Assembly: GCA_902705835.1 (NCBI GenBank)
Contig: CACSIN010000026.1
Coordinates: forward strand, 190,154 to 254,153
Origin: BD1-7 clade bacterium
GTDB taxonomy: Bacteria; Pseudomonadota; Gammaproteobacteria; Pseudomonadales; DT-91
Direction of reading: 5' to 3'
DNA length: 64,000 nucleotides
Shown: positions 36,701 to 45,925 of the stretch, piece by piece
Layout: each line of letters opens with the position of its first letter
Position numbering within the stretch: position 1 is the stretch's first letter
The notes under the pieces: generated by a model
Seen by the model: only the letters and a program-made list of their open reading frames with translations
Database searches by the model: none
Told to the model about the DNA's origin: nothing
Made by a program: the position numbers and the translations under genes

Positions 36701-39700
36701 GATGATGAGAATGACGCCGAATCCGGCTCAACCTATCGTTGGTTGGTGGATGGCACTGCGATCAGTAACGCGACCTTTAAAGGTTACACCATCAAAGAAG
36801 AAGATCGTGGCAAAAACCTGACCTTCGAGGTAACACCAAAAGCAGCCACTGGGGCAGCAACCGGTGTTGCAGTGACCAGTCTGCCTGTCACCGTTTTGAC
36901 AAACCGTGCACCAACGGCAACCAATGTTGTTGTGATTGATGGCAATGGTGGCACCCTAAATCCAGGCGATACGCTGACGGTCAGCTACGACTATAACGAC
37001 GACGAAGACGATCTAGAAGGTGAAACCAGCATCGCGTGGCAGTACCGAAAAGGTGGCTCCTCTGGTTACATTCCTAATGCAAGTGGTAGCTCCACCTATG
37101 TGGTAAGCAGTGTTTATACCGATGGTGAGGTTTGGGCCTTGGTCACTCCAAAAGCTCAAACAGGTGTGCTAAATGGCGAGGTGGCTCAATCAAATACACT
37201 CAATGTTGTAACCGAGCCCAAACACCCGCCGCGATTGAGCAACATTAAGATCGTTGATCAAAACAGTGGTGATGTGAATGTCGGTGATGTGCTCGGTATT
37301 GCCTATGATTTTATCGACAATGACGGCGACCTTGAAGACGGCACGACTTTCGTCTGGAAACGGAACGGACTGCCGATTGAAGGAGCATCCGCTAACACGT
37401 ATACCGTTAACGCAGCCGATGCAGGTCAGAAGGTCAGTGTGACGGTAACACCGCGTTCTGATGCTGGTGAAGCCGGTGGTGCGTACACCGCTGCTTTCGT
37501 TACCGTTGAAGATGCACCGGCGCCAGCCCTAGTGTTCGAGATCGACGGTGACGTGAAAGCACTGATGGGTGTTCACTTCACCAACCCGGCCTCAGCGGCC
37601 GGAGGGGGCACGGTAACCTATACAATCTCGGATGATACGGTCGCGTTTGTGTCTAACGGCGAATACCCTGCGCACCCTGCAGGCAAGGTGATTCCGCTTG
37701 CAGAAGGAACAGCGACGATTACTGCAACCGTTGCTGCCACTGATTCCAGCCTAGAAATATCGGAAAGCTATGACATTGATGTTAAGCCAGCGAGTTTTGG
37801 CGTAAAAGCTTGGATTGGCAACAGTGGTTCGACATTGCGTTTTGCAAACAATCTGGAAGGTATGTTGCTACACAGTACCTATGATATTAACTGTGACTGG
37901 AGTGATCCAGCGGGTTGTCTAGGCTATCAGTCAACTGAATTGCAAGACTATGTAGCAACACCTGCGGGTGTGAGTAATACCGCGTTAACAGCTGATCGAG
38001 CGGGTCACTATCGAGTTGACTACGGTAAATATCAGGCCCGTGCACAATTGCGCCCTGAAGCGAGTTACACACCAACCAAGGGCGCGGCAGTTGTCGAGTT
38101 CAAGGGTAAGCTTTGGCGTATAGGGGGGGATGCCGACAACGGTGGTAATAATGAAATTTGGTCATCCGAAGACGGTCGAGCCTGGAAGCAGGAAACCACC
38201 GATCAGAGCCAAATCTTTACCAAACGTTACGATCACAATGTCATCGCCTTCCAAGGTCGATTGTGGTTAACGGGCGGCTCAGATGTAGTCAATGGTCAGC
38301 TTAATCACCGCCAAGATATCTGGTCGTCGTTGGACGGCATTCACTGGGTGCAGAACACAACCTTCGCTGAATTTAATCGATACTCCGGTCACAGCGTGGT
38401 TGAGGCCAATGGCAAGCTATGGCTCTCAGGTGGGCCAACGGCTGAAATGCAAGGATCGCTCTGGTCATCATCGAATGGTTTTGAGTGGGCTAAGTCCGCA
38501 GCGATAGCAATGGGCGTATGCGCCTCAGGTACATCACGCATTGAGCTAGGTGTTGTCGTGGGTAATGTTGATAATGCTGACAAGCTACTGTGTCACTCGG
38601 ATGGTGTTGTTTACGAACTGGTTGGTTCAACTTGGACGGAAGTCGCAAGAACGGCGAGCAATTTGAACGGTGTTCGCACTGGGGATGCATCACGATTTGT
38701 TGCGACTGACAGCACAATGCTTCTTATCGACCCTGCTCAAGGCTTGGCCTACCTCCGACTAGGGGATGGTAATTGGAGCCAATATGATGCGGGTACTGAT
38801 CCACGCGCATTGGTTGCAACGGGTAATTCAAATCTCGTGGCATTTCGCGGCAAGGCATGGATCTATGCGATGCAAAATGGACACATCCGTGGGCTCAGCT
38901 CATCCGATGGTTTTTATTGGTCAAAAGATGTTAATAGCTTCCCTCCACGTTTCAATACTGCAGTGAATTCTGACAATGGCAAACTCATCATGGTGGGTGG
39001 TTTCGCCGGTACCTTGGCGACTGATGTGTGGCAATCGAATGACGGTATTAGCTGGGACGAAGTCAAAACGTCTAATGAGATCGCTTCGGCAAATACCTTG
39101 TCCGCAGTCAGGCTCAATGATCACTGGTTTGTGAGTCAAGCTAACGGCGATGTCACTCGCTTGAATACTGTCGGTGATTCGGCAACCTGGCAGGTGATAG
39201 CGAGTGTTACGGGTGGCGATTTCGCCGATATGACATTCAATCGCTTAGTAAAACATAATGGGAAGCTGTTTTTGATTGCTGGTTCGCTGAGTGCTGAGAG
39301 TCGTGTTTATGTTTCTGATATCAACGGCATGAATTGGACGGATGTCGGCGAGTTACAAGGCACGCCTTTTGCCTCTGCACAGGCGTTCAGTGCGTTCAGT
39401 TTTAAGGGATCACTTTGGGTTGTTGCAGGTCTAGATGGTTCCGGCAGTTTGAATAAAATCTGGCAATCGTCGGACGACGGCCTCACTTGGACAGAAACCG
39501 AGGCACCGTTTGGTGCGCGCTATTTCCCACACATTACGGAGTACGATGATGTGTTGTGGATGGTCGGCGGCTCCAAGCTTGGCGGAAGTGGTTATAACGA
39601 TGTTTGGCGCTCAATCAATGGTTCTGATTGGACGCGAGTTGCCGAGGATGCGGGTTTCCCAATGCGCACGGTTGCCAGCTTAGCGGTTCATGACGGCCGA

Positions 39701-39844
39701 ATGATGTTAGTCGGTGGCTTGGATTCTAATGACAAACGACTTTCAGATGTCTTGTCGTCAACAGATGGGGTCAACTGGCAAAAAGCCGTTACAACAATCA
39801 TTGAGTTCAACCCTGAGCCGGTTGTGGTGCCTGTGTTAGATTGA
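33800..39844 (+). CDS. 2014-aa lipoprotein: ~12 Ig-like repeats plus kelch-like propeller
   Basis: Signal peptide with lipobox AAAGC, Cys17, Ser at +2 (outer-membrane sorting expected). From about residue 31 to 1235 there are about 12 repeats of ~90-105 aa. Each begins NxAP, then a hydrophobic strand, G(D/T)xLxxxYxYxD, an acidic DxExDxEG loop likely to bind calcium, RWLRxG and YTVxxxDxGKxxxFEVTP. A different beta domain spans about 1240-1330. From about 1420 to the end there are kelch/BNR-like blades with repeated GKLWxxGG, DIWSSxDGxxW and similar patterns. Expected role: long surface stalk with a binding head (adhesion or substrate capture). It is preceded by a motif copy and followed by a strong terminator, so it is transcribed alone. 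Confidence 0.8.
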   Translation: MKKLALAVAVATAAAGCSDNDNDRGGNRGTPNQAPVVTDLVIHDVNGESVKVADVLRAQYTYSDVDNDAEGDTRFQWLVDGVAVAGATDKEYTVQLSDIGKPITLRVTPIAQAGVQEGTPETTPAAVIVSIDGAPKADNVQVADDTAGVVKAGTLLTGSYDYVDAEDDAEGASTFRWLRDGQPIADATEKNYTVTAADEGKDLIFEVTPVAQGGVLQGPAYPSAAIEVQANEAPVASAVSITGDDGGNALKGTTLTGKYTYSDSESDAEGASTFRWLRDGEAIADATAGTYTVTAEDEGKNIVFEVTPVANAGALAGAPTVSTNTISVPANGAPMAVGVSVSDDTDGVIKVGTVLTGTYTYEDVENDDEDLSADGTQLRWLRNGAEIADATESTYTVTAADEGKTLVFAVIPKAKTGGILQGVRTPSDPIVFDENKAPIAVDVSITDVNGGDAIVGDLLRGDYNYTDVENDEENESATRFRWLRNGMTIEGATEKAYTLMPDDERKKIRFEVVPVAKSGALEGQAKTSSELAVSVDSNTAPSFSSLSFNNANAAVGQTLTILFTYQDADGDAEGSHTFQWFRNGTEISGVNGATYDVADADKGATITAKATAVAATGVTQGALQDVAGSVAVADSAANTAPRATELSITTSTGHPPKTGDTLMLNYTFVDDDGDTESGTFIKWYVNNDSILGANQTTLAVGANHLGKTIKAVIVPRASSGANSETPYETTIVVPSDAAPVITDLVVRDDNGGSVDVGDVLSVDYTYNDPDGHVEEGTIVSWYHGKTFITSGTSKTYTIKAADKGKTIFAAVQPRANGLYGAKVYATEGFSVPANNAPTFTSLTFDKAIAKVGDTIRINYTYQDADNDAAGNHVFRWYRGGTQIAGATGNVYTVTEDDAGENLTAKATAVAAAGELQGIEQLVANGLAFNIPSLPTNTAPVASDVKIQWHSSTQLAPGTYITGSYAYSDDENDAESGSTYRWLVDGTAISNATFKGYTIKEEDRGKNLTFEVTPKAATGAATGVAVTSLPVTVLTNRAPTATNVVVIDGNGGTLNPGDTLTVSYDYNDDEDDLEGETSIAWQYRKGGSSGYIPNASGSSTYVVSSVYTDGEVWALVTPKAQTGVLNGEVAQSNTLNVVTEPKHPPRLSNIKIVDQNSGDVNVGDVLGIAYDFIDNDGDLEDGTTFVWKRNGLPIEGASANTYTVNAADAGQKVSVTVTPRSDAGEAGGAYTAAFVTVEDAPAPALVFEIDGDVKALMGVHFTNPASAAGGGTVTYTISDDTVAFVSNGEYPAHPAGKVIPLAEGTATITATVAATDSSLEISESYDIDVKPASFGVKAWIGNSGSTLRFANNLEGMLLHSTYDINCDWSDPAGCLGYQSTELQDYVATPAGVSNTALTADRAGHYRVDYGKYQARAQLRPEASYTPTKGAAVVEFKGKLWRIGGDADNGGNNEIWSSEDGRAWKQETTDQSQIFTKRYDHNVIAFQGRLWLTGGSDVVNGQLNHRQDIWSSLDGIHWVQNTTFAEFNRYSGHSVVEANGKLWLSGGPTAEMQGSLWSSSNGFEWAKSAAIAMGVCASGTSRIELGVVVGNVDNADKLLCHSDGVVYELVGSTWTEVARTASNLNGVRTGDASRFVATDSTMLLIDPAQGLAYLRLGDGNWSQYDAGTDPRALVATGNSNLVAFRGKAWIYAMQNGHIRGLSSSDGFYWSKDVNSFPPRFNTAVNSDNGKLIMVGGFAGTLATDVWQSNDGISWDEVKTSNEIASANTLSAVRLNDHWFVSQANGDVTRLNTVGDSATWQVIASVTGGDFADMTFNRLVKHNGKLFLIAGSLSAESRVYVSDINGMNWTDVGELQGTPFASAQAFSAFSFKGSLWVVAGLDGSGSLNKIWQSSDDGLTWTETEAPFGARYFPHITEYDDVLWMVGGSKLGGSGYNDVWRSINGSDWTRVAEDAGFPMRTVASLAVHDGRMMLVGGLDSNDKRLSDVLSSTDGVNWQKAVTTIIEFNPEPVVVPVLD

Positions 39845-39867
39845 TATTGCTTATTCTGTAAAAAGTT

Positions 39868-39899
39868 AAGCCCGTCAGGTTCGCCTGGCGGGCTTTTTT
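39868..39899 (+). terminator. Rho-independent terminator after the giant gene
   Basis: AGCCCGTCAGG-TTCG-CCTGGCGGGCT, about 10 bp with one G-T pair and a stable TTCG tetraloop, then six Ts. Confidence 0.93.
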
Positions 39900-40026
39900 A
39901 TTCCAGAAAAATCGGTGTGATGACGTATACCGCGAGTGTTTTTTGGCTGAAATTCTCTGTTATTCGAGCCTTTGATTGTCGCTACGTTTTTGTGTGTGGT
40001 AACGGGTTAAGGTGAATCCTAAGGCA

Positions 40027-40044
40027 TTCCAATATGTACTATAG
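40027..40044 (+). promoter_or_regulatory. Island motif, copy d (diverged)
   Basis: TTCCAATATGTACTATAG keeps ATGTACTAT intact but loses the CCCT start. It lies 95 bp before the start of the frameshifted frame at 40140. Confidence 0.45.
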
Positions 40045-40139
40045 CGCGTATGTGATGAGCTGTTAGTATGCGGTGTGTTTGGCGGATTGCTCGGAAGGAT
40101 TGGGAAGCGGCCTTACCGCAGCGAGATATGTAAGCGGCG

Positions 40140-40519
40140 ATGGAGTATATTCGCAAATTCACCAATGTCCTAAACAGTAAAGGCCGGAATATACCGGCGT
40201 CACTGATTGGCGTCTTTGAGCTTTTCTAAAAAACGAGAACAACACCTTATTGGAGTATACCGGTACCGGAAGTGGGTTTGAAGACGGTACTACTGAAGTG
40301 CATATCGAACCCCCAATTTTTGTGCCGGCCGGGTTGTCACAAGCAGAGTTTGATGAGCATATGGATCGGTATGAAGAGGTTATGCGTGTGATAGTGACGC
40401 AATACAATGCCCGTGGTCATTGGGGTGAAAATATGCATTTGGATGATGCCTGGATGTTTGAGCTGCAGCGCGATATCGGTGCCTACGGCGATCTTCAGCA
40501 AGGCGGCGGTCAAGGTTGA
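40140..40519 (+). pseudogene. Probable frameshifted small gene
   Basis: ATG 40140 opens a 29-codon frame (MEYIRKFTNVLNSKGRNIPA...) that stops at TAA within CTTTTCTAAAAAAC. The -1 frame continues from the same spot (FLKNENNTLLEYTGTGSGFE) for about 100 codons to 40519 with good coding character (AEFDEHMDRYEEVMRVIVTQ, ending GGGQG). The second part has no ATG near its start, only TTG 40250 without a ribosome-binding site. A one-base indel in the T/A run joins the two into one ~126-aa protein. Either it is a pseudogene or slippage occurs at AAAAAAC; the in-frame TAA ahead of the A-run makes programmed slippage less likely. Family unknown. Confidence 0.5.
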
Positions 40520-40740
40520 TCCGAACGGCATGTTTGCTAACAAGTTCGCCAAATCGATTGGCATAACCTATCCAAATTTTAGTTATCCTGCCAGCTGGTA
40601 GGATAAGGCCTTCAGAATAGGCGTTTCTCGATGCCTAAAGCCTATGCAAGTGTGCCAATTGTGCAAGCTCGAATGGGCTGATTATTGAGAGTGATTGAAT
40701 AGAGCTAGCGTGTCCTAATGGAAAACCACGCACAATTTAA

Positions 40741-40758
40741 CCCTAACTCGTACTATAT
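40741..40758 (+). promoter_or_regulatory. Island motif, copy e, upstream of lyase-like gene
   Basis: CCCTAACTCGTACTATAT, ending 56 bp before ATG 40815. The full CCCTAA and CGTACTAT halves are kept. Confidence 0.65.
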
Positions 40759-40814
40759 CGCTTTTGCAGTACCTGAATACAATAATAACGTTTATATTCA
40801 GCGGAACTGGCACT

Positions 40815-43733
40815 ATGCAGCGATTCTTTCCCTCCTCATTGAGCGTAATCAATGGGGCCATCTTCTTTCTCGTTATGGCAATCGCAATTGCCCTCAGTGG
40901 TTGTAAACCGCCAGTTACCCCTAAACCGCCCAAGCCTGCAAAACCTTCATTCTCTGTTGAGCTTGATAGCTATCGTCAGATTAACGCAGCGAAAACACAG
41001 ACGCGATTATTTGCCGTGTTGAACAACCCTAAGGCCTTGCCGCTAACCATTGCCTGGCAGCAGCTTGATGGATCGGATGTTATGCCTGCTATGACGACTG
41101 AGCTCATGTTGATGCTAGGAACGTTGGATGTTGGCGAGTACCGTTTTAAAGTCACTGCGACGAGCGCAAACGGGAAAACCTCCAGTGATACCATCACGAT
41201 TGACGTAACCAATGATGATTATTCGCACTTATCACTGCCTGTAGTAGCGGAGGCCTTACAAATACAGTTGAATAATCGAACCTTCAATGCCAAACAAGAG
41301 CCTGCGTTAGCGCACCCAAGGCTCTATGGCTCTGATAGCTATTGGCTAGCAGAACAATCGGCATTTGAAACCTTAGATGCTGATTGCACGATGAAAGGGT
41401 ATGCCAGTGGCGAAGGTACTGTGATTAATGTCAAGGCGGCATGGGATCAACGCACAAAAGGCGGTCGCGCGTGTGCAAACAACGTACCTACCGATATTGC
41501 TCTGCATACAGATGCAAAAGCATACATCAACAACACCATTGATACTTCTCGCCCACCGTACCCGTCTGTGCAGAAGCCACGCTTACGATTACTGCACCTG
41601 ATTCGACGTGAACAGGCGTGCCATCGTGCGGCCCGCGCAGACTGCCAATTTAGTCCAGCCGACGTTGAGAAAATAGGCCGTGCATTGATTACCCATGAAA
41701 TGACACGCCTTCGTGATGCGCCGCGCGCCCCCGATTATTGGAAGCCCCTGTACGCTGACGAGCTAGGCTTTGACCCGGATTTTCGGTTTATCGATTCATG
41801 GCACGGCGCGAACGATAGAACCTTTATGGTGCTTGAATCCGCGCCTGCCTTTAAGTTCTGGACGTTATTTTTGGATGTGTTCTGGAACAGTCAATGGCTG
41901 AGTGCCGAAGATAGAAACCTTGTAGAATTTGAGCTTGAGCAAGAAATCAGCAGCTATCTCAAACAGGTTGAAAACGATCATTGGTCACTGCATAACGGCA
42001 ACAACTGGACGCCTGTGGTCAACGCGGCTGCGCTGCACTGGGCGATATTGTATTGGCACGAAAAACCTGAAAAAGCCCGCGCTGTATTGAAGGGCGTGGT
42101 TGAAACCAACTGGAAGCATCGCCATTACTATACCGACGATGGCGGATACTCCGAAGGTGTAAGCTATGCGTTAACCACATCATACCCCCGACTGCAGCAA
42201 CAAAATCAGCTGATGCTGGCCGCATTTGGACAACCGCTGCACAGCGTCAAATGGCTAACCATGCGTCACACGCTGCCTGAATGGATTTTGTCATCCACAG
42301 CGCCAGATGGCCGTGCGTTAGATTTTGGCGATGCCTGGCCAAAACAAGGTTATTCCTCGAATCTTCTGTTAGAAATGACGGTAATCGATGAGCTGCTTGG
42401 CATTGGTGCGAGTGTGCCCGACGCTTGTGTTGCAAAAGCGCATTTCGGTAACGTCTATTATGACCTCGCTTTTGAAGACCCGTGGTCAGTGCCTTCAGCG
42501 CTGGCAAAAGATTGGGCTGACATCACTAGTATGTGTAACTTGAGTACGACCAGTCAGAAGGTTTCGTTATTCGGTGAATATGGTCTAGCCACGATGCGTC
42601 AAAGAGAGCCGGGCAGTACTGAGGCTGCTGCGATATCGACGGACGTCAATCTGTTGCTCAAGCAAACCGAAGAAACATTTATCGCGGTCAATAGTGTAAA
42701 GAATAACGTGCCACATAAAGAAATGGATTTTGCCGGTGTTATTTGGAGTGCGTTTGGTGAGCGCTTGTTGTCAGATTTTGCGTACGGGGAAATTGTGCGT
42801 AACTACTTCGAATACGATGTATTTGAGCGTCAAAGCAATAATCAATATAAGAGCCACTTTGACCACATGTTAGGTGCTAATACGTTGGTGGTGCCGGGTG
42901 CATTCATTGAATACCATGACGACGTTATCGCGAAACAACGCTACGAATATCGCGGTCAGATATACGGAAAACAAGGGCACATTACCCAGCAAGAATTGAA
43001 TGGTGTTGATGTGTTGCACGTGAATGGTGATGACGTTTATGGCGGTACAAACGACCCTAAGTTCAGTCGTGTGAGTGCAACCGGTCAATTAGATCGCTTT
43101 GGTCGTTGGTTAGTGCCGGCGGCAGATGGAGACTATGTGATCATTGATAGTTTCAGAGTGAAGCCCGGCAACGAAAGCAAAGTACAAGAATTCTGGTATA
43201 CACGCAGCGATACTAAAACCGATTGCGTGAGCAATCGTGAACTTCACTCAACGGATGTGGTAGTGAGTAAAGCCAGTAATAACATGATGAACCTGAATCC
43301 TCGTTGCCACTATTTACGCCGCGACGTGCCTGCCGAAGTCTCTGCAACGATGACGGGCGCCGCGCTTAACGCCGGCAAATTCGTCACGGATATGCCAACC
43401 TTCTTTCCTTCCGACAGTGAGTTTCAAGCCGATGCGCTGTCGATGCGTGATGGCATTGCCCAAGTGTCGATGACCAATGTTCTGAGAAAACGAGAAAGTC
43501 GGAGTTTATTCCGTTGGGTCCCCGATAACGCTGTGAGCAATGATGTTCGCCTGTTTTATCTCCATGCGGCAACGCCAACCAATGGTGGCGTGCAGCCGAT
43601 TACGATTGTTCCCAATGGCAGTTGTGGCGCTGATACGGTTTGTTTTGATGTTACCAAGGGCACACAGACAACTCGTTATACCTTGAAGCAAACGGATGGC
43701 CATTATCAGATGGAGGCCATTGACAGCCTGTGA
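40815..43733 (+). CDS. Lipoprotein heparinase II/III- or alginate-lyase-like enzyme
   Basis: 972 aa from ATG 40815. Lipobox LSGC, Cys30. A PKKD/Ig-like domain (about 45-135, ending DTITIDVTN) is followed by an (alpha/alpha)-toroid region whose NNWTPVVN (about 396-403) and DDGGYSEGVSY (about 441-451) resemble conserved segments of heparinase II/III-fold lyases. The C-terminal ~400 aa are beta-sandwich-like. Expected to cleave uronic-acid polysaccharides at the cell surface; the substrate is not readable. An upstream in-frame TTG overlaps the regulatory motif region and is rejected. It is not close enough by eye to assign a PL family number. Confidence 0.7.
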   Translation: MQRFFPSSLSVINGAIFFLVMAIAIALSGCKPPVTPKPPKPAKPSFSVELDSYRQINAAKTQTRLFAVLNNPKALPLTIAWQQLDGSDVMPAMTTELMLMLGTLDVGEYRFKVTATSANGKTSSDTITIDVTNDDYSHLSLPVVAEALQIQLNNRTFNAKQEPALAHPRLYGSDSYWLAEQSAFETLDADCTMKGYASGEGTVINVKAAWDQRTKGGRACANNVPTDIALHTDAKAYINNTIDTSRPPYPSVQKPRLRLLHLIRREQACHRAARADCQFSPADVEKIGRALITHEMTRLRDAPRAPDYWKPLYADELGFDPDFRFIDSWHGANDRTFMVLESAPAFKFWTLFLDVFWNSQWLSAEDRNLVEFELEQEISSYLKQVENDHWSLHNGNNWTPVVNAAALHWAILYWHEKPEKARAVLKGVVETNWKHRHYYTDDGGYSEGVSYALTTSYPRLQQQNQLMLAAFGQPLHSVKWLTMRHTLPEWILSSTAPDGRALDFGDAWPKQGYSSNLLLEMTVIDELLGIGASVPDACVAKAHFGNVYYDLAFEDPWSVPSALAKDWADITSMCNLSTTSQKVSLFGEYGLATMRQREPGSTEAAAISTDVNLLLKQTEETFIAVNSVKNNVPHKEMDFAGVIWSAFGERLLSDFAYGEIVRNYFEYDVFERQSNNQYKSHFDHMLGANTLVVPGAFIEYHDDVIAKQRYEYRGQIYGKQGHITQQELNGVDVLHVNGDDVYGGTNDPKFSRVSATGQLDRFGRWLVPAADGDYVIIDSFRVKPGNESKVQEFWYTRSDTKTDCVSNRELHSTDVVVSKASNNMMNLNPRCHYLRRDVPAEVSATMTGAALNAGKFVTDMPTFFPSDSEFQADALSMRDGIAQVSMTNVLRKRESRSLFRWVPDNAVSNDVRLFYLHAATPTNGGVQPITIVPNGSCGADTVCFDVTKGTQTTRYTLKQTDGHYQMEAIDSL

Positions 43734-43788
43734 TTCGCAGGTCTCTTAAAGTCGATTGTGTGCGGTGTTTCGCCGTTCGCTCGACTTA

Positions 43789-43806
43789 CCCTAATTCGTA
43801 CTATGG
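43789..43806 (+). promoter_or_regulatory. Island motif, copy f, upstream of the 513-aa gene
   Basis: CCCTAATTCGTACTATGG, ending 87 bp before ATG 43894. It agrees with copy c at 15 of 18 positions and with copy e in the CGTACTAT half. Confidence 0.65.
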
Positions 43807-43893
43807 CGGATTATTCTGAACCGTTGAGAATGGTTTGCATTGCCAGCGCACAGCTTGCTGGCAGTGCATTAACCCTTTGTGTTTGGAGACGTC

Positions 43894-45435
43894 ATGAACA
43901 TTACATCCGGTCAGTTTTTTGCTGCTGCGGTCAGCAGCAGTGACCCCGCTTTTGAAATAGCACTTGAGGCAAACAGCGAAACGAATTCCGCTGAAGGTCG
44001 TCGTATCATTCCGTCGATGGTTGAAAAGCCCGTCGATGAGCTGGATATGGTCAAAGACGGCATTGACACGATTAAGAAACAAGGTTTTGGCGGCGTTAAA
44101 AAGTTGTTTAAAAAAGCCGTCGATAAAGCGATGGATGAAATTGCCGACAAACCGAAGCCATCACCTGCCAAGCCTGATCCTCTAGATCCAGAATTTGCTC
44201 ACCGTTTACCCCATGATGTGAGAGTGCGTTACGCAGCCATCGAAGATATCCAAGATCTTGAAAAATCGACGGATTACTACGAGTACCGCGGCGACAGCGT
44301 ATATGGCATCTTGCACAAAGTGGCTGATGATTTGTATCGCGAAATCAGCTTTACGGTGCCGACCGACGAGTATGTTGAAAAGCACTTTGCCGCAGAGGCC
44401 GTAGGCTACAGTGTGCGCGATTGGCGACGTGAAGACGCGCGTTTACATCGTATGCGTGTTTATTTTTTGAGTACTGATAAGGCCAAGGCAGAAAAAGCGG
44501 CCGCTGACGCGAACTTCGATCAGATCAAGCATGATTTTACGTCGGTTGATTTCTCAACCTGTCGTGATGGCTTATCTACCCGTTTTAACTTCCCTGAATT
44601 GAAGCTTGATCCGAAATCCGGTGAGCTGAGCCTTAATTTTGTTACCGGCTGGTATCTGCCACTAAAAACCCTTGAAGGTCGTGATATTCAGTATCGTTGG
44701 GATGCGCTGCGAGTGAGTGTGAAGCAGGGTGATACGTTGATTCGCCGCAAAGTGTGCTGGTCGAAAAATCGCGGTCGTTATTGCATTCAAACCGCCAAGA
44801 ACATTTTTGAGCTGGCCGATGGCGGATACATGGCTGAGTTGCAGGCCGGTGATTACACGTTGGAGATCGAGATCTACAACGAAACCATCATGAGCTACCC
44901 GTTTACTGTGCAAAAGATTGAAACCACAGATTCAACCAACCAATACCCGCATTACTTCTCGTTGGTGTCTTCATACGATGACTATGCGCGGTTGGAAATA
45001 ACCGCCGAACATTGTTTGAACCTGCATTACCCGTTGAAGCGCCTGGTCGAATCGAAGCACAGTGTTGATGAGATCAACATTGAAATCACCATGGAAAAAG
45101 ACGGGCAAGCATGGCCGGAGTGGAAACACGACCACTACCAAACCAACGGTTTGACCGAAACCGTTAAGGTGAATAACACACCCGCATGGACACTGGCACC
45201 GCTTAAGTTGGTATTCCCATTCGGCGATGAACCTGAGCTGCACAAAGCGAATCCGGCCCCCGATGGCCGATATCGTGCACTGTTAACGGTTGATGGCGAA
45301 TTGTTCGATACCGTGAATTTCGAATTCAAAGATGGCCAGGTGATCTCGCAAGCGTTTGCGGGTTCCGCAACCATGCCAGCAGAGTTTGTGTACACGGAAG
45401 AGCACACTGGCGTCTTTATTCCACTGACAAAATAA
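43894..45435 (+). CDS. 513-aa protein of unknown function
   Basis: ATG 43894 with GGAG upstream; an in-frame GTG at 43879 is less likely. No signal peptide. Residues about 50-90 form a Lys-rich amphipathic stretch (GGVKKLFKKAVDKAMDEIAD) then a Pro-rich linker. The rest is mixed alpha/beta with many aromatic residues (RFNFPELKLDPKSGELSLNF, GDYTLEIEIYNETIMSYPF). I recognise no family. It is co-transcribed with a small membrane-protein gene 16 bp downstream and led by motif f, so it belongs to the island regulon. Confidence 0.7.
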   Translation: MNITSGQFFAAAVSSSDPAFEIALEANSETNSAEGRRIIPSMVEKPVDELDMVKDGIDTIKKQGFGGVKKLFKKAVDKAMDEIADKPKPSPAKPDPLDPEFAHRLPHDVRVRYAAIEDIQDLEKSTDYYEYRGDSVYGILHKVADDLYREISFTVPTDEYVEKHFAAEAVGYSVRDWRREDARLHRMRVYFLSTDKAKAEKAAADANFDQIKHDFTSVDFSTCRDGLSTRFNFPELKLDPKSGELSLNFVTGWYLPLKTLEGRDIQYRWDALRVSVKQGDTLIRRKVCWSKNRGRYCIQTAKNIFELADGGYMAELQAGDYTLEIEIYNETIMSYPFTVQKIETTDSTNQYPHYFSLVSSYDDYARLEITAEHCLNLHYPLKRLVESKHSVDEINIEITMEKDGQAWPEWKHDHYQTNGLTETVKVNNTPAWTLAPLKLVFPFGDEPELHKANPAPDGRYRALLTVDGELFDTVNFEFKDGQVISQAFAGSATMPAEFVYTEEHTGVFIPLTK

Positions 45436-45451
45436 TGAGGGGTGCGGCATC

Positions 45452-45871
45452 ATGAATTTTTCAATCAGTATCCGCACACTCTTTGCCATGGCAGCGTTTA
45501 TCGCTGCCTATGTATTGAGTTATTTTCTCCTGTGGGATGATCAGATGAAGTTAGGCAACTTCAACATTAATCCGCAGCAGAGCATCGTCACCCGGTATCT
45601 TGTGCAGAATGTATCTTGGGGAATGCGGGGGCAGGCGCGTTTGTTCGGTGTCTTTTTGTCATTTTTGAGCGTGCATTTGTGTTGGGGGTATCGCTATTGG
45701 TTGGGCGATCGTTTGATGCAATTCGTTGGTGCTTACCGAAAACGTAAAACGGTGATCGGCAGTAAAGTTGTTGGCGGCAGCGATGTTATTGGCGCGGACG
45801 CGAACTTTCGCAGCAACGATCGTGAGATTTCTCACGAGAATACGCACAAGCGATTGTCATCGGATAGTTGA
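45452..45871 (+). CDS. Small membrane protein, two TM segments
   Basis: 139 aa. TM about 8-28 (FAMAAFIAAYVLSYFLLW) and about 62-80 (RLFGVFLSFLSVHLCWGYRY), then a basic polar cytoplasmic-looking tail. GAGGGG lies 9 bp before the ATG. Partner of the 513-aa protein by position only; function unknown. Confidence 0.65.
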   Translation: MNFSISIRTLFAMAAFIAAYVLSYFLLWDDQMKLGNFNINPQQSIVTRYLVQNVSWGMRGQARLFGVFLSFLSVHLCWGYRYWLGDRLMQFVGAYRKRKTVIGSKVVGGSDVIGADANFRSNDREISHENTHKRLSSDS

Positions 45872-45925
45872 TTAAAGGCCGACCAGTTAGGTGCATACAT
45901 CGAGCGGTGTATGCACCATTTTTGT

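Noticed and set aside
33890-37500. Repeated ~290-bp units as a CRISPR or tandem DNA repeat
   Set aside because: They are diverged protein-coding Ig-like repeats in one open frame, with no short conserved direct repeats or spacers.
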